Below, one piece after another: positions 11,436-22,147 of a stretch of 64,000 bases of DNA (position 1 is its first letter; each line of letters starts with the position of its first letter). Origin of the DNA: Zanthoxylum bungeanum (taxonomy: Eukaryota; Streptophyta; Magnoliopsida; Sapindales; Rutaceae). Position numbers and translations under genes: made by a program. The DNA lies in NCBI GenBank assembly GCA_019454045.1, contig SKCR01025344.1, positions 1-64,000 on the forward strand, given 5' to 3'. The notes under the pieces were generated by a model. It was not told where the DNA came from. It saw only the letters and a list, made by a program, of their open reading frames with translations, and did no database searches.

Positions 11436-13820
11436 TGTAGGGGTTGGTGCTCAGAGCGCCAATTCCCGGTTGTATTTTGTTAAATACTTCTGTAAAACAT
11501 TATTATTAGTAATAATATATGCAGTTTCTATAATATAATCTATCTTTTATATGGTAAAGACGTAATGACCTTAGAATGATTAGTCATGGTACAGTTGCAA
11601 AAGCGTCGCAACGGACATTGAGTCGTATCATGACGTTGTCATTCTCAGACAGTTCCTGGTCAAGGTTTACACTACTTGGTCAGTATAGTAAACCCGTTGA
11701 GACCGGTACATGTCGTATACTGGAATATATGATTCCAATGGTTTCTCAATGAACCATAAGTCTTGGAGACTAGTATAGACGTGTAGGTGTTTATAGTGGA
11801 TAAACACTGAACGACTCACCGAAGATTCTTAATGGATGGTACACCAGCGTCAATAAGAATCTTCTTGGGTTGAGTAGCACTTGTGATTCTTAGACTTGAG
11901 ATGCCATTGTGGGCACATGAGACATCTTCTACACTTAGACGGCAGTCACGTCACCGATCTATTTAGATCAGACCTCCGCCTGTTCGTTGGGTGTAGATAG
12001 ATCCTCAGGGTGTCCTATGTGTATCAAGATAGGATCCGTCAGTTCTGTGTACCAGAGCATAGGTAGTCCATATGATTAGCAATCAGATAAAACCATGGGC
12101 CCGTGGTAAGTTTAGAAGCTAGTTCTAAACATTCTTTTTGAGATTGCTAATAGAATAGTCGACTGGATAGTCCCGATAGAGATTTGACGTTTACATCTAT
12201 ATCTCTGGGATTTATCCGGATACCTGTGACGGAGGAATTATACATTTGCGATGACCTCGACCTGTATGGTTTAGCGAGATTATCCGTGATCGTCATAATC
12301 TACGGGTGGATAGATTATGGACATGAAATTTGATTTCGTGACGGATATACCTGAACCTAGAGAGTCTCAATAATGAAACATACTCGTTGAGCACTAGAGC
12401 AACATAATAAATAATATTGATTATTTATAAAGTCGTTTAATGGTTAAACGCAAGATACATGCTAAAGAGACTAGATAGTCATTTGCTTAATTATTGTGTA
12501 TTTACATTTAATACTTGATTAATTTAAATACACATTAATTAATAGTCAAAATGAGTTATTTGACTTTTATCCTAAATGAATATATGTTTTTAATATTTAA
12601 TGTAAATATTATACATATATTTAATATATTTGTATTTGATTAATTAATTAATTATTTAATTGTTAAATGATTAAATTAATTAAAATATAAATATCTTAAG
12701 TTAGGATATTTAAAAGTAAATGATAGTTGCAATTGTTGACCAAAATAAATATCTATAAAGTTTTTTAGATATTTATCAAGTTGACTAAATGCATTTGAAA
12801 TGAAATTGAAATGAAAATTTGTTGTATATGCTTGTGTATAATTTCGGCCAAGGCTAAAATTTGACAAGTATATATTGTTTTCATTTGCTTTCATTTAGTT
12901 TAACCTAATACACATTTCACAAAGAAAACTCCATTGAAGAAGCTTAAAGAACTTTGAGAAAGAAAGAAAAATCAAGAAAGCTTGATTTTAGTAAGTTTTC
13001 TCAAACTTATTAGTAAGGAAATTGTTCCTTAGGATCTAGGCTTTCATATATGATATTCTTAGGTTATTTCTTTCTTTATTCTTTGTGTTTTTGTTGATGG
13101 AAAGTTTGGTGAAATGGTTGAGCATGTGTGATGAAGAAAGGATATGACTATTGTAGTTATATGTAATCTTTTAAGGTTTATGAAACCATGTTGCTATTCT
13201 AGAGTTGTTGACCCACTCTTAAATGACCTAGATTTGATCTTGAGTTGTTTCATTGTGTTGAGACTTGAATTGGATGAAAGATTGATGATTGAACAGTAAT
13301 TGATTGGTTTGTATTAAGTCCAATTTGTGAAAATTGAAAAATTAGGGTTTATAACCTATTCCAAATTTGGGGGTTTCATATATGTTGAGCATTTGGGGTG
13401 TGTATATGATGCATGCAAAGTTTCATGTTGATTGGATTTCATTAAGATGAGTTTTGAAGCATGAAATGACCAAATGGTCAATAATGGCACCAAGTGAGGC
13501 TCTCGGCTTTGTGTGAGGATTTGGATTTGGTTGCTTTGGTGTTTTGATGTTTTGAACATCATAAGTTCATCTTAGAAATGATTTAGAATCATTCAAAATT
13601 GATTGGATCAATTTCGGACTAAAACGGACAAAAATACAAAGCAAGGGTATTCGGTAAATTCACCTAAAAATGTTTTATTGAATTTATTTCATAATTTGAT
13701 TATTGGAATATTAAATAAATATGTTTATTTAATTATCCGAGAAAAAGTTTTGAAATCTGAAAATCGGATTTTCACCGCTTCCGCTGCGTTACCGGATAAA
13801 CCCCCTAAATAAACCCTTCA
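11436..13820 (+). repeat. E1 3' LTR
   Basis: Direct copy of 4346-6730, same length, followed by target copy GAATG at 13821-13825. Differences are scattered; one small indel lies near 12393-12410 where the 5' copy lacks an AGAGCAACA-like string. Confidence 0.95.
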
Positions 13821-13825
13821 GAATG

Positions 13826-14731
13826 TTACCGGCGTTTGCTTTTGTTGTGTTTTACAAGTACTACTTTAACAAATGTTTGCTAACCCTTACAAATGAGATA
13901 CCTCCTTTATTTATACTAAGGAAAATACAACACTATTCCCCATATTTCTATGACAGTCAGTCCAGTGCGCATTTCCGGTGAAATTGACGGGCTATCTGCC
14001 CCACTACCTCGTTGAAAGTAAAACTGCCATCGACTTTCTTGTCAATCACGTAGTTTTCTACACTGCCACACTTTAACATTAATGTTGACAGCTTGTAAAG
14101 GTTCTGATACGATAGTACATGTTAGAGAGAAAAGTCTAAACGATCCTAATCATACATCGGGCTTTATGAGCACGGCCAAACCGTGTGCCGAACTACCTCA
14201 ACTACTCCCGACCTGACCCAAAATATCTAAGCTCATCATCCCCATCCAGGAGGAAAAGTAGAAATGAATCGAGCTACTTGGCTAAAGTGGTCGGTCTCGG
14301 CTATGATGTTGTCGGCCTCTGAGACTTGAATCATGCTGTGACCTCTGGTCGGCCATATCCGGGAAATCGGGTCCGACCTTTATTCCTGGTCGAAGAGTGA
14401 CTTATACCTTCATAACACTGGTCCTCCCAAAAGGAGAAGTCCCCTCTCTGCCCTTGCTATACTGTTCAAATACTTTGTCATAAAAAACACCATCAACATA
14501 TGTCCCCTAGTTCTCGGTTTTCCATGAGTGTTCGAGTTGGTACCAGGAACTACAAAGTCTGGTGTATGTTGATCAACCGACCATCGGTCATTTCTAGGAG
14601 CTACAAAGAGAATCGCTCCAACTGTCGATCAAGTCATCCCTGTCATCCTCATATGCTCTATAATCGAAGATTCTGTCACATATCTGTGGGGAATGTGCCC
14701 CAACCCCGCATTGATTATGATCCACTCGGTG
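13826..14731. other. unassigned sequence right of E1
   Basis: This continues the sequence E1 landed in (4340 joins 13826 once E1 and one GAATG are removed). It is GC-richer than its surroundings after 14140. I see no LTR tip, RT motif or credible ORF. It may be the outer part of the G1 LTR or a different old element. Confidence 0.35.
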
Positions 14732-14895
14732 GGACGTAACCCGACCCCGAGCTAGTAATACACATGACCTCAGCGGGACAAACCCAGCTCCGAGCTGGTG
14801 GAACGAATAGCCTCGACGGAACAAATCCAGCCCCGAGCTGGTGGAATATATAGCCTCGGCGGAACGAATCCATCCCCAAGCTGGTGGAACTAATG
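14732..14895. repeat. 43-bp minisatellite
   Basis: Units start at 14732, 14776, 14818 and 14861 (44, 42 and 43 bp, then a partial). The core is CCCCGAGCTGGTGGAA with an AGCCTCGGCGG-like joint. The minus-strand ORFs at 14594-14993 are simply translations of this repeat. Confidence 0.85.
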
Positions 14896-15550
14896 AGACT
14901 TAATCGCGAGGGAAGAAACTTCAACCTCTGAGGCTCCGCGGATCCCAGTTGATCGGCGTAATCACACATGTATAATGCAAGCGCACGTATCATATACTAG
15001 GTGCATATTTCTTTCGGCAATGACTCGACCCAATTCTTATGCTGCCGCTACGTATTGTGGCTTAGTACCAACACTAGTACAATAAAAGAAACAATTATTT
15101 ACAACTCGTCTTCTTGAAGTGGCTTCCATTTTTATGTATTTCTTTCTTAGCTCATGATGCCTTCAAAAGTGCAATGATGAGTTGAATTTATAGAACCTGA
15201 AAAATGATGAGTAACAATAGCACTAGTATCTTCCAAAGGACGATTAGTAGTAAAATAGTAAATCTTGAAAGGTCAAAAAGTCTGGATCCTGTCGGAGAAA
15301 ATAAATAAATCACAATATTAGGAAAAGACAAAGAGATATAATATTTACAAGAAAGTAACAGCTTGATTACGTCTATGCGTCAGGGACAAGCTTCCCATCC
15401 ATTTTCTATAAATTGGCAAACAATGTTGTTAAGTCAGATCCCGAGACTATATTATTTTCTTTCTTTTCGAAATTGTGTGTATATAACATGTGAATTGCAT
15501 AATGCACATATCCACTGGGATGCGTCTCAAGAGTCTTAGATATGTCATCC
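14896..15550. other. no recognisable feature
   Basis: AT-rich sequence without element ends or motifs that I can place. It probably lies in the 3' part of gypsy relic G2 or beyond it. Confidence 0.3.
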
Positions 15551-15559
15551 AAAGACTCA

Positions 15560-15927
15560 TTACTCAAGCCATCCCTAATGAATTTAATCTTATCTTCGCG
15601 GTTACAGACATCATTCTAAAGAACGACACGAGTATTACATGTCATACGAGCACATTTATAGCAAACACCCATTCTTTTAGCTCTTCGCTTTTTAGCATAG
15701 GTGTTCTACCTACACCAGGCAGATGTGAAATAAAATAGTCAGAAGACTCACCTGCCAATCGGACCCGTGCTTCAATAATCTAACGAATGTCATTAGGAAT
15801 ACCTTTGATCATCAGTAGTCTCATCCGTTCCAAGCGAGCTTTGTAGACTTTCATCAGAGAGTTTTAAGGGAGAGAAGGAAATTGTTTGTGAAGATTTACG
15901 AGAACTTCTTCCATTTTGAAATGACAT
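15560..15927 (-). pseudogene. possible post-pol ORF relic of G2
   Basis: The minus strand has an ATG (plus CAT at 15925-15927) opening a Ser-rich stretch that starts MSFQNGRSSRKS. In a shifted frame it continues as RLERMRLLMIKGIPNDIR, then near 15600-15680 as KRRAKRMGVCYKCARMTCNT, a Cys-containing basic string that could be a decayed zinc motif. It lies directly downstream of the G2 pol end, where some Athila/Tat elements carry an extra ORF. I do not recognise the protein. Stops and shifts show it is dead. It could equally be chance. Confidence 0.3.
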
Positions 15928-16079
15928 TACCTGCAAAAATTAAACACACAAAAATAAAACACACCATATCACAATATATACACAAATTGCATGGGTTACC
16001 TCCCAGCTAGCGCTAAGTTTACAGTCGTCAGCTAGACATGACTGTCCAAACGTTAAGATGGATCTGAAAGTGTGACACT

Positions 16080-16212
16080 TTATTTTTGTCGCTCAAATAA
16101 TTCTCCCCAGTAGTGCTTGACACACTTATTTTTAACCTTGAATATTATGTTGGAGTTGGGATCATGTAACTCAATGACTTTATCTAGTAAAACTTTGGTG
16201 GTTAAGAATGGA
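16080..16212 (-). pseudogene. G2 pol C-terminal end
   Basis: The minus strand reads GPFLTTKVLLDKVIEL, then FKVKNKCVKHYWG and a TAA (plus TTA at 16080-16082). This is the usual tail after the integrase of Athila/Tat-type gypsy pol. It continues the WKPKSRWSG piece at 26033, from which it is separated only by copia element E2. Confidence 0.78.
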
Positions 16213-16217
16213 CCTGA

Positions 16218-18180
16218 TGTAGGAAACGACTTTCCTTAGCGTGGCGGAAGTTGCTTGTGGTGGCACCGGGTCCGGTATGGATCTTCAAAATTTTATTTGC
16301 CTTCTCGCTTTGTTGTAGTAGCCAAGATCAATCCTTTGGTGTCCAACACTTAGATCAACCACTCGATCTTCCGAAATATGACTCGAAACAAACAAATCAA
16401 AGTGGGGCTTCACTCACAAAGATTAAACCTCTAAACTATTTAGAGATTTAGGATGTCACAATGGTGTTTGGCTCTTTGGATTTCAAATACTCTCACAACA
16501 CTTGTGAATATTTGAAGTTCTTCTCTCTTTTCTCTCAAATTTTTTCTCATAACAATTGTGTAAATGTTTGCAAAATGTTAACCTTAGGAAGTGAGAGAAA
16601 TGGTAGAGATTATATTATCTTACACAAGCCAACTAACCTTGTCATTAAGCATCTAATGATTTCTTGCAATGGCCAACACAAAAATGTGAATGCCATACCA
16701 AAGCATAAGAAATGTTAAGCTAAAGACAATGGCTTTGTCATTAAGCATTCAATGCTTTCTTTCAATGGCAAACACATAAATGTGGAGGGCATACCAAAGC
16801 ATAAAATGCATTAGCTAATGACAAAAACTATTAGGTGTATCCAAGCAACCTAATAGACATATTGCTTGGATGACATGGTAAGCCATATGGCTTTGTCTCC
16901 AATGGTAAATAAAAATCAATATATTAATAATGATTTATTTACCTTCAATTATGTTGTAGTAATTATCTCCATAATATTACTAACTTGATTATCTCATAAT
17001 CAAAGAATTCTAGAAAACATTAAGTTAAACTAATTTACACATAGTTTTCATTGTGACAATAAATATTATTAATCTTATTAATAATATATAAATAAAATAA
17101 TGTGATCATATAATTAGACAATCTAATTATATTAGGTTTGCTACAGTTAATCGAGCTAGCACGGGGACCAAATGGACCTACGATTCCAAGCTCCAATAAT
17201 TCCGAAATATTAATTAAATTCTTTAATCAAATATTAAGAATTATTAACTCCACGTTATTCCACTAAAAACTCGAAGTTGAACTCCCGTTACCGTAGATGG
17301 ATTAAATAAACTGAACATTTTCGGTGTCCATCGATATAGTCATTACATATGGATATAGCCCTTCACGAATATCTCATAAATAGAGCCGGGTCATAAGTCC
17401 ATTAAACCCATCTAAATATTTTGTCTCTTAAGCACCATTGATTCTATAATGAAAAAATAAATTCATAACAATTATGAATATAAAATACTTTCTATTCGTA
17501 ATAGAAAAATTGAGCGCTCAATTGTTCAAGTCCTGAATCAACTCTTAAAAGAGATATTCATCTACTTTCGTAAGAATGAGTGAATTCCATATTTATGTAA
17601 AACGTTCCCAGCTACATACCAAATCATATCCCAAATATGTAGTTATTGGCTGGGAATGCAACAGCAACCTCACCATAGTAAATCAAAGGACATAACCTAT
17701 CATGCAGGAGTTCGTAGTACACTAATGATTAAGATTGAATCCATATATGACCATATATTATATAAAATAAATTTATTCGGTTAACGGATATTAAAAGAAA
17801 TTTGTATTTATTTGAGTCCAGTCCTACATGATCTCATCATACAATGTGCCTCCATTCCCATGTCACTACATGAATGATCCTGGATCAAGGTCGTCATACA
17901 AATATAGAATGGCGCAGCTAGCTATAGATAAACCACAAACAAAGTACCCTATTTGTTTGCTCTCTATGGACTATTTAGATTACTAACTTCAGACTTAATC
18001 CTCTTGTGCATCAAACATACACTAAGTCTGAAGGTACAATAGTAATCAAGGTAAACAAGACAATTGGACAATATGCGATATAAATCAAACAACTTTTATA
18101 AAATGAATAATGCATTTATTATTATTACAAGAATCAATTCCATTTACAATACATGAAGCTCTAGGACATAAATCCTAACA
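16218..18180 (-). repeat. E2 3' LTR
   Basis: 1,963 bp. In minus orientation it starts TGTTAGGATTT at 18180 and ends CTACA at 16218. It matches 24063-26027 closely by eye, with small indels and substitutions. Short ORFs at 16251-16718 are present in both LTRs and are not genes. Confidence 0.95.
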
Positions 18181-18190
18181 ATTCCCAATT
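18181..18190 (-). promoter_or_regulatory. E2 polypurine tract
   Basis: The minus strand reads AATTGGGAAT directly before the LTR tip TGTTAGG. It is shorter and less purine-rich than in E1, E5 and E6. Confidence 0.6.
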
Positions 18191-18193
18191 GGA

Positions 18194-18940
18194 CTAGAGC
18201 AAATGGGATATGTCATGTAATCCTAAACCATTTAGGTGACCTTTAAATACTTTAGCCGATAAGGTCTTGTAAACGAATCAGCCAGGTTGTCTGCGGATGG
18301 AATCTGCGTGACAACGACATCTCTTCTCTGCACTATCTCTTTGATAAGGTGATATTTCCTCTCAATATGCTTACCCCTCTTGTGGCTTCTTGGTTCTTTG
18401 GAGTTCGCCACTGCGCCACTATTATCGCAATAAAGTGTGAGTGGTTTATACATATCTGGAACAACTTCCAAATCTGCCAAGAACTTACGGAGCCAGACTG
18501 CTTCCTTAGTTGCTTCACAAGATGCTACTTATTCAGCCTCCATGGTGGAGTCAGCAATACAAGATTGCTTAATGCTCTTCCATACTATAGCCCCACCACC
18601 AGGGTGAACACTGATCCAAATGTTGATTCCTAGAATCGACATCCGTCTGAAAATCAGAGTCAGTATATCCTCTCAGCATCATATCCTGACTTGTATATAA
18701 CAGCATATAATTTCTCGTTCTCCGAAGATACTTGAGAATATGTTTCACCGCTACCCAATGATCTAATCCTGGGTTGGATTGAAACCTACTGACTACTCCC
18801 ACTGCAAAACAGTTGTCCGGTCTCGTGCATAACATAGCATACATAAGACTTCCAACTGCTGAAGCATATGGTATATATCTCATCTCCTCAATTCCTTGAG
18901 GTGTCTTAGGAGACTGTTCCTTAGACAAATGAATCACATG
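18194..18940 (-). pseudogene. E2 RNase H and pol end
   Basis: Copia RNase H in pieces on the minus strand. YASAVGSLMYAMLCTRPD lies near 18830-18880, GYTDSDFQTDVD near 18640-18670 (first catalytic Asp), LYCDNSGAVANSKEPRSHK near 18390-18440 and SADNLADSFTRP near 18260-18300. Pol ends at TAG (plus CTA at 18194-18196), just before the polypurine tract. Frameshifts occur after TDVDSRN and near 18480. The usual FTKALP near the end reads FTRPYR here. Confidence 0.88.
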
Positions 18941-19740
18941 CCTGAAAGGTAATTACCTTTCTTGGAATTCTGATACCAAATCGCACAAGATCTTGTCGAT
19001 ATAGGTTGCTTGAGACATTACTAACAGTCATTTCTTGCGATCCCGAATGATCTGAATCCCAAGTACATAACTTGCCTCTCCCAAATATTTCATTTGGAAT
19101 TGGTTAGCTAGCCAGATTTTCACGTCTTGATAATATCTTTACATCATTTCCAATGAGTAAAAAATCATCAACATATACACAAGGAAAAACACCTTCCCAT
19201 CAATGATGCGCTTGTAAACACAAGGCTCATCATTGTTCTGCTCAAAGTTATAAGACTTGATCGTAGTATCAAACCTTATGTTCCAAGATCTAGATGCTTG
19301 CTTAAGTCCATAAATGGACCTTTGCAACTTGTAAAATTTTTGCTCTTGACCTTGGGTAATGAACCATTCTGGTTGTACCATATAGATACTCTCATCAAGA
19401 TTACCATTCAAGAATGCAGTCTTGACATCCATTTGCCAAATCTCATAGTTATAATATGCGGCAATGGAAAGAAGAATCCTGATGGATTTAAGCATGGCTA
19501 CTGGCGAGAAAGTTTCTTCATAGTCAACTCCCTCTTTTTGGTATAACCCTTTGCCACTAGCCTAGCCTTGAAAGTCTTTACTTTCCATCTATTCCTCTTT
19601 TTATTTTGTAGATCCACTTGCAAACCTATGGTTTTACTCTATTAGGCTGGTCTACAAGTTCCCAGACTGAGTTAGAGTACATGGACTCCATCTCAAGGTT
19701 CATGGCATTGAGCCATTCTTTCTTATCAGTATCATCCATT
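18941..19740 (-). pseudogene. E2 reverse transcriptase
   Basis: Copia RVT_2 domain on the minus strand. MLKSIRILLSIAAYYNYEIW starts at 19495, WQMDVKTAFLNG follows, and YKLQRSIYGLKQASRSWN is near 19290-19330. The YVDD active site is encoded at about 19155-19170, but a frameshift just before it makes the open frame read VYMLMI instead. Upstream, the N-terminal RT block is frameshifted near 19530-19640. Downstream sequence toward RNase H (18941-19139) is decayed. The enzyme is inactive and its identity is certain. Confidence 0.9.
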
Positions 19741-20765
19741 GCACACGATAGGTCAATGGATCATCTATACCATCAAAAGATGCAACAACTTGCACCTCAC
19801 CATTTCCTAGATAGAGTTCAGGTTGTCTTACAATCCTCCCACTACGTCTAGGTGGTATGGTATCCTGATAAACTTGCATCTGACTTTCAGATATAGAAGG
19901 TGTTATGTCTTTGTCAACATTTGACAATGATGTACTGGTCATACCAGCAAGTAACTCCTCAAGTAACACTTTACTTCGAGGTTTGAACTCTCTCATATAG
20001 TCCTCCTCAAGAAATGTAGCATTTATCGACACAAATACTTTATTATCTTCTGGACTATAAATGAATCCACCCATAGTTTCCTTATAATAGCCTACAAATA
20101 GGCATACATGTGAACGTGGTTCCAACTTAGTAGTCTTGTTCTTTAGCACATGTGCCGGACACCCCCATATGCGGAAATGTCACAAACTAGCTTTACGACC
20201 ATTCCACAACTCTAAGGGAGTCTTAGAAATAGACTTAGAAGGAACTACATTCAGGATATACATTGCAGTTTGCAATGAATACCCCCAGAATGAACTAGGT
20301 AGAGTGCTATAACAACATTGATCTTATCATGTCTAGTAGGGTTCGATTTTCTTTCTGCAACACCATTTTGTTGTGGTGTTCCAGGTGCTGTGAGCTGTGA
20401 AACAATTCCATGCTCAACTAAGAATTCCTCAAAATCTCTATCAAGGTATTCTCCTCCACGATCTGATCGTAGAATTTGATGCTTTTACCTAATTGGTTCT
20501 CAACCTCAGCACGATACTCTCTGAACTTTTCAAATGTATCTGACTTGTGCTGCATTAGGTAAACATACCCATATCTGGAATAATCGTCAATGAAAGTGAC
20601 GAAGTATTCAAAACCACCTCGGGCTTTTACATTCATCGGTCCGCAAACATCTGAATGTATTAGCCCAAAAGTTTCTTTGGCTCTTATTCCTTTTCCAGTG
20701 AAAGGTCTCTTGGTCATTTTGCCTTCTAGACAGGATTCGCAGACAGGTAAAGTACAAAGTTTTAA
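19741..20765 (-). pseudogene. E2 integrase core and C-terminal part
   Basis: The core begins MTKRPFTGKGIRAKETF (20717), with first catalytic Asp in LIHSDVCGPM and then YSRYGYVYLMQHKSDTFEKF. A frameshift near 20480 moves the second Asp block (LRSDRGGEYLD) to another frame. NGVAERK (Glu region) follows near 20350, and a one-base insertion there shifts the frame again. The C-terminal part at 19700-20149 has CLFVGYYKETMGGFIYSPED and a proline/arginine-rich PPRRSGRIVRQPE before RT. The catalytic residues can all be found across frames. It is dead by frameshifts. Confidence 0.88.
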
Positions 20766-21300
20766 CTAATTTAAAACTCCATTCTTAATTAGTCTATATA
20801 TCCGGTCAAGGTTAATGTGACCAAGTCTAAGGTGCCATAAATAGGTATCATCATGAGAAATCTTTTGCCGTTTAGCTTTAGATCTTTCAATCTTAAACAT
20901 TTCGGTATTAAGCAGTGATTCATGCATTAACGGCCTTAATACATATAGATTATTTTCGGAGTTTCCCGTGCATATATTTAATCCATTTCTACTAATAATA
21001 ACTGACTTATTATTAAACGAAACAGAATAACCACATTCCATAAGTTTTATTGCAGAAATCAAATTCCTGCGAAAACCAGAAATATATAGCACACCATTCA
21101 AACATAAATAACTTTTTTTAAAATTCAAATTTGAAACTCCCACTGCTCTTGTTGAAACAACATCCCCTGTCCCAACTCTCATGGTAAATCTACCTTCAGT
21201 AAGGTCCCTCCATGAGTCAAGTAGCTGCAAAGAACAACAAACATGGTTAGTGGCACCAGAATCAACAATCCATATGGATTTATCATCTTCCACCAAAAGA
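20766..21300 (-). pseudogene. E2 protease and GAG-pre-integrase domain
   Basis: The open stretch 21296-20766 encodes WIVDSGATNHVCCS (21249-21272 for WIVDSGAT), the intact copia protease active site, and LISAIKLMECGYSVSF further on. It then encodes LWHLRLGHINLDRIYRLIKNG, the His half of the integrase zinc domain. An in-frame TAG (plus CTA at 20766-20768) separates this from the Cys half, CESCLEGKMTKRPF. Apart from that stop the 176-residue piece looks undamaged. Confidence 0.9.
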
Positions 21301-22147
21301 GACTCAATGACAAGTAAATCATATCTACCTGTATTCTTCTCTCTTTAAGCTCTGCAAGGTATTTAGGACAATTCCTTTTCCAATGCCCTTGTTGTTCACA
21401 ATGGAAACATTTTCCTTTGGCATTGGTTCTTTGGAGCTTTTATTGTTATTCTTTTTCATTATTTTTGCCTTGCCTTCCAATTGCCTTTCTTCTTCTTCTT
21501 TGCAGATTTAGAAGATTCGGCAACATTTGCCTCGGCATTGGGCCTACGAGGACCGTTCATAACGGACTCATAATTGGTGAGCTCATTCAGCAGTTCAGTC
21601 AATGTGAAAGTCAATTTGATCATAGAACAATTGCTTTTAAACTGCAGGAAACTCTTCGGAAGGGTTTCCATGATCATTGTCACCTGGCTTTGCACATTGA
21701 TACGTGCACATGGGTTTCAGCCATATTAAGATGAGCCATCATCCTTAACACATGGTCTCGGACTGATATGCCTTCCTTCATTCTAGCGGTCAATACAGAG
21801 GCAATTGCCTCATGTTGTTGCCGGTCTAAAGGTTGCCCAAAAATGTTATGTAATGACTGCATAATCATTGATGCTATCGCTATAGGCTCATGCAGTGCAG
21901 CAAGAACCTCAGACATGGATGCTATCAAATAGCTATGGGCTTTCTCATCAGCTTTAATCCAATTATTATAGGCATTACGTCCAGCTCTGCCAGCATTAGG
22001 TGCTGGCTCATGAGGACATTCCTCCATTAGGACAAATTTAAGGTCTTCACAGACAAATATAGCATTCATGTCACTTTTCTATTTAACATAATTATTCCCG
22101 GTTAATTTTTCTTGTTGTTTGATAATGGAGATTATTGCAGATGCCAT
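21301..22147 (-). pseudogene. E2 gag with zinc knuckle
   Basis: The probable start is the ATG whose plus complement is CAT at 22145-22147, giving MASAIISIIKQQEKLTGNNY. A TGG has become TAG at 22079-22081. The capsid body then reads from 22069 with NNWIKADEKAHSYLIASMS and MKEGISVRDHVLRMMAHLNM, the usual UBN2-type gag. A frameshift near 21690 leads to METLPKSFLQFKSN and TLTELLNELTNYE. The zinc knuckle CFHCEQQGHWKRNC is at 21368-21409 in a further frame. Length and order are normal. Confidence 0.9.

Larger units (their letters stand above)
4346..13820 (+). mobile_element. complete Ty1/copia element E1
   Basis: Two direct LTRs of 2,385 bp each (4346-6730 and 11436-13820) start TGTAGGGG and end CCCTTCA. 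The 5-bp target duplication GAATG lies at 4341-4345 and 13821-13825. Between the LTRs are a primer site, a leader, gag, protease, integrase, RT, RNase H and a polypurine tract in copia order on the plus strand. The LTRs differ by eye only at scattered bases and small indels, and the reading frames carry only a handful of lesions, so it is among the younger insertions here. LTRs of 2.4 kb are long for copia. The lineage is not assigned. Confidence 0.95.

Noticed and set aside
14594..14993. Overlapping minus-strand ORFs of 76 and 92 codons
   Set aside because: They only translate the 43-bp minisatellite and share its repeated residues. No start context or homology was recognised.
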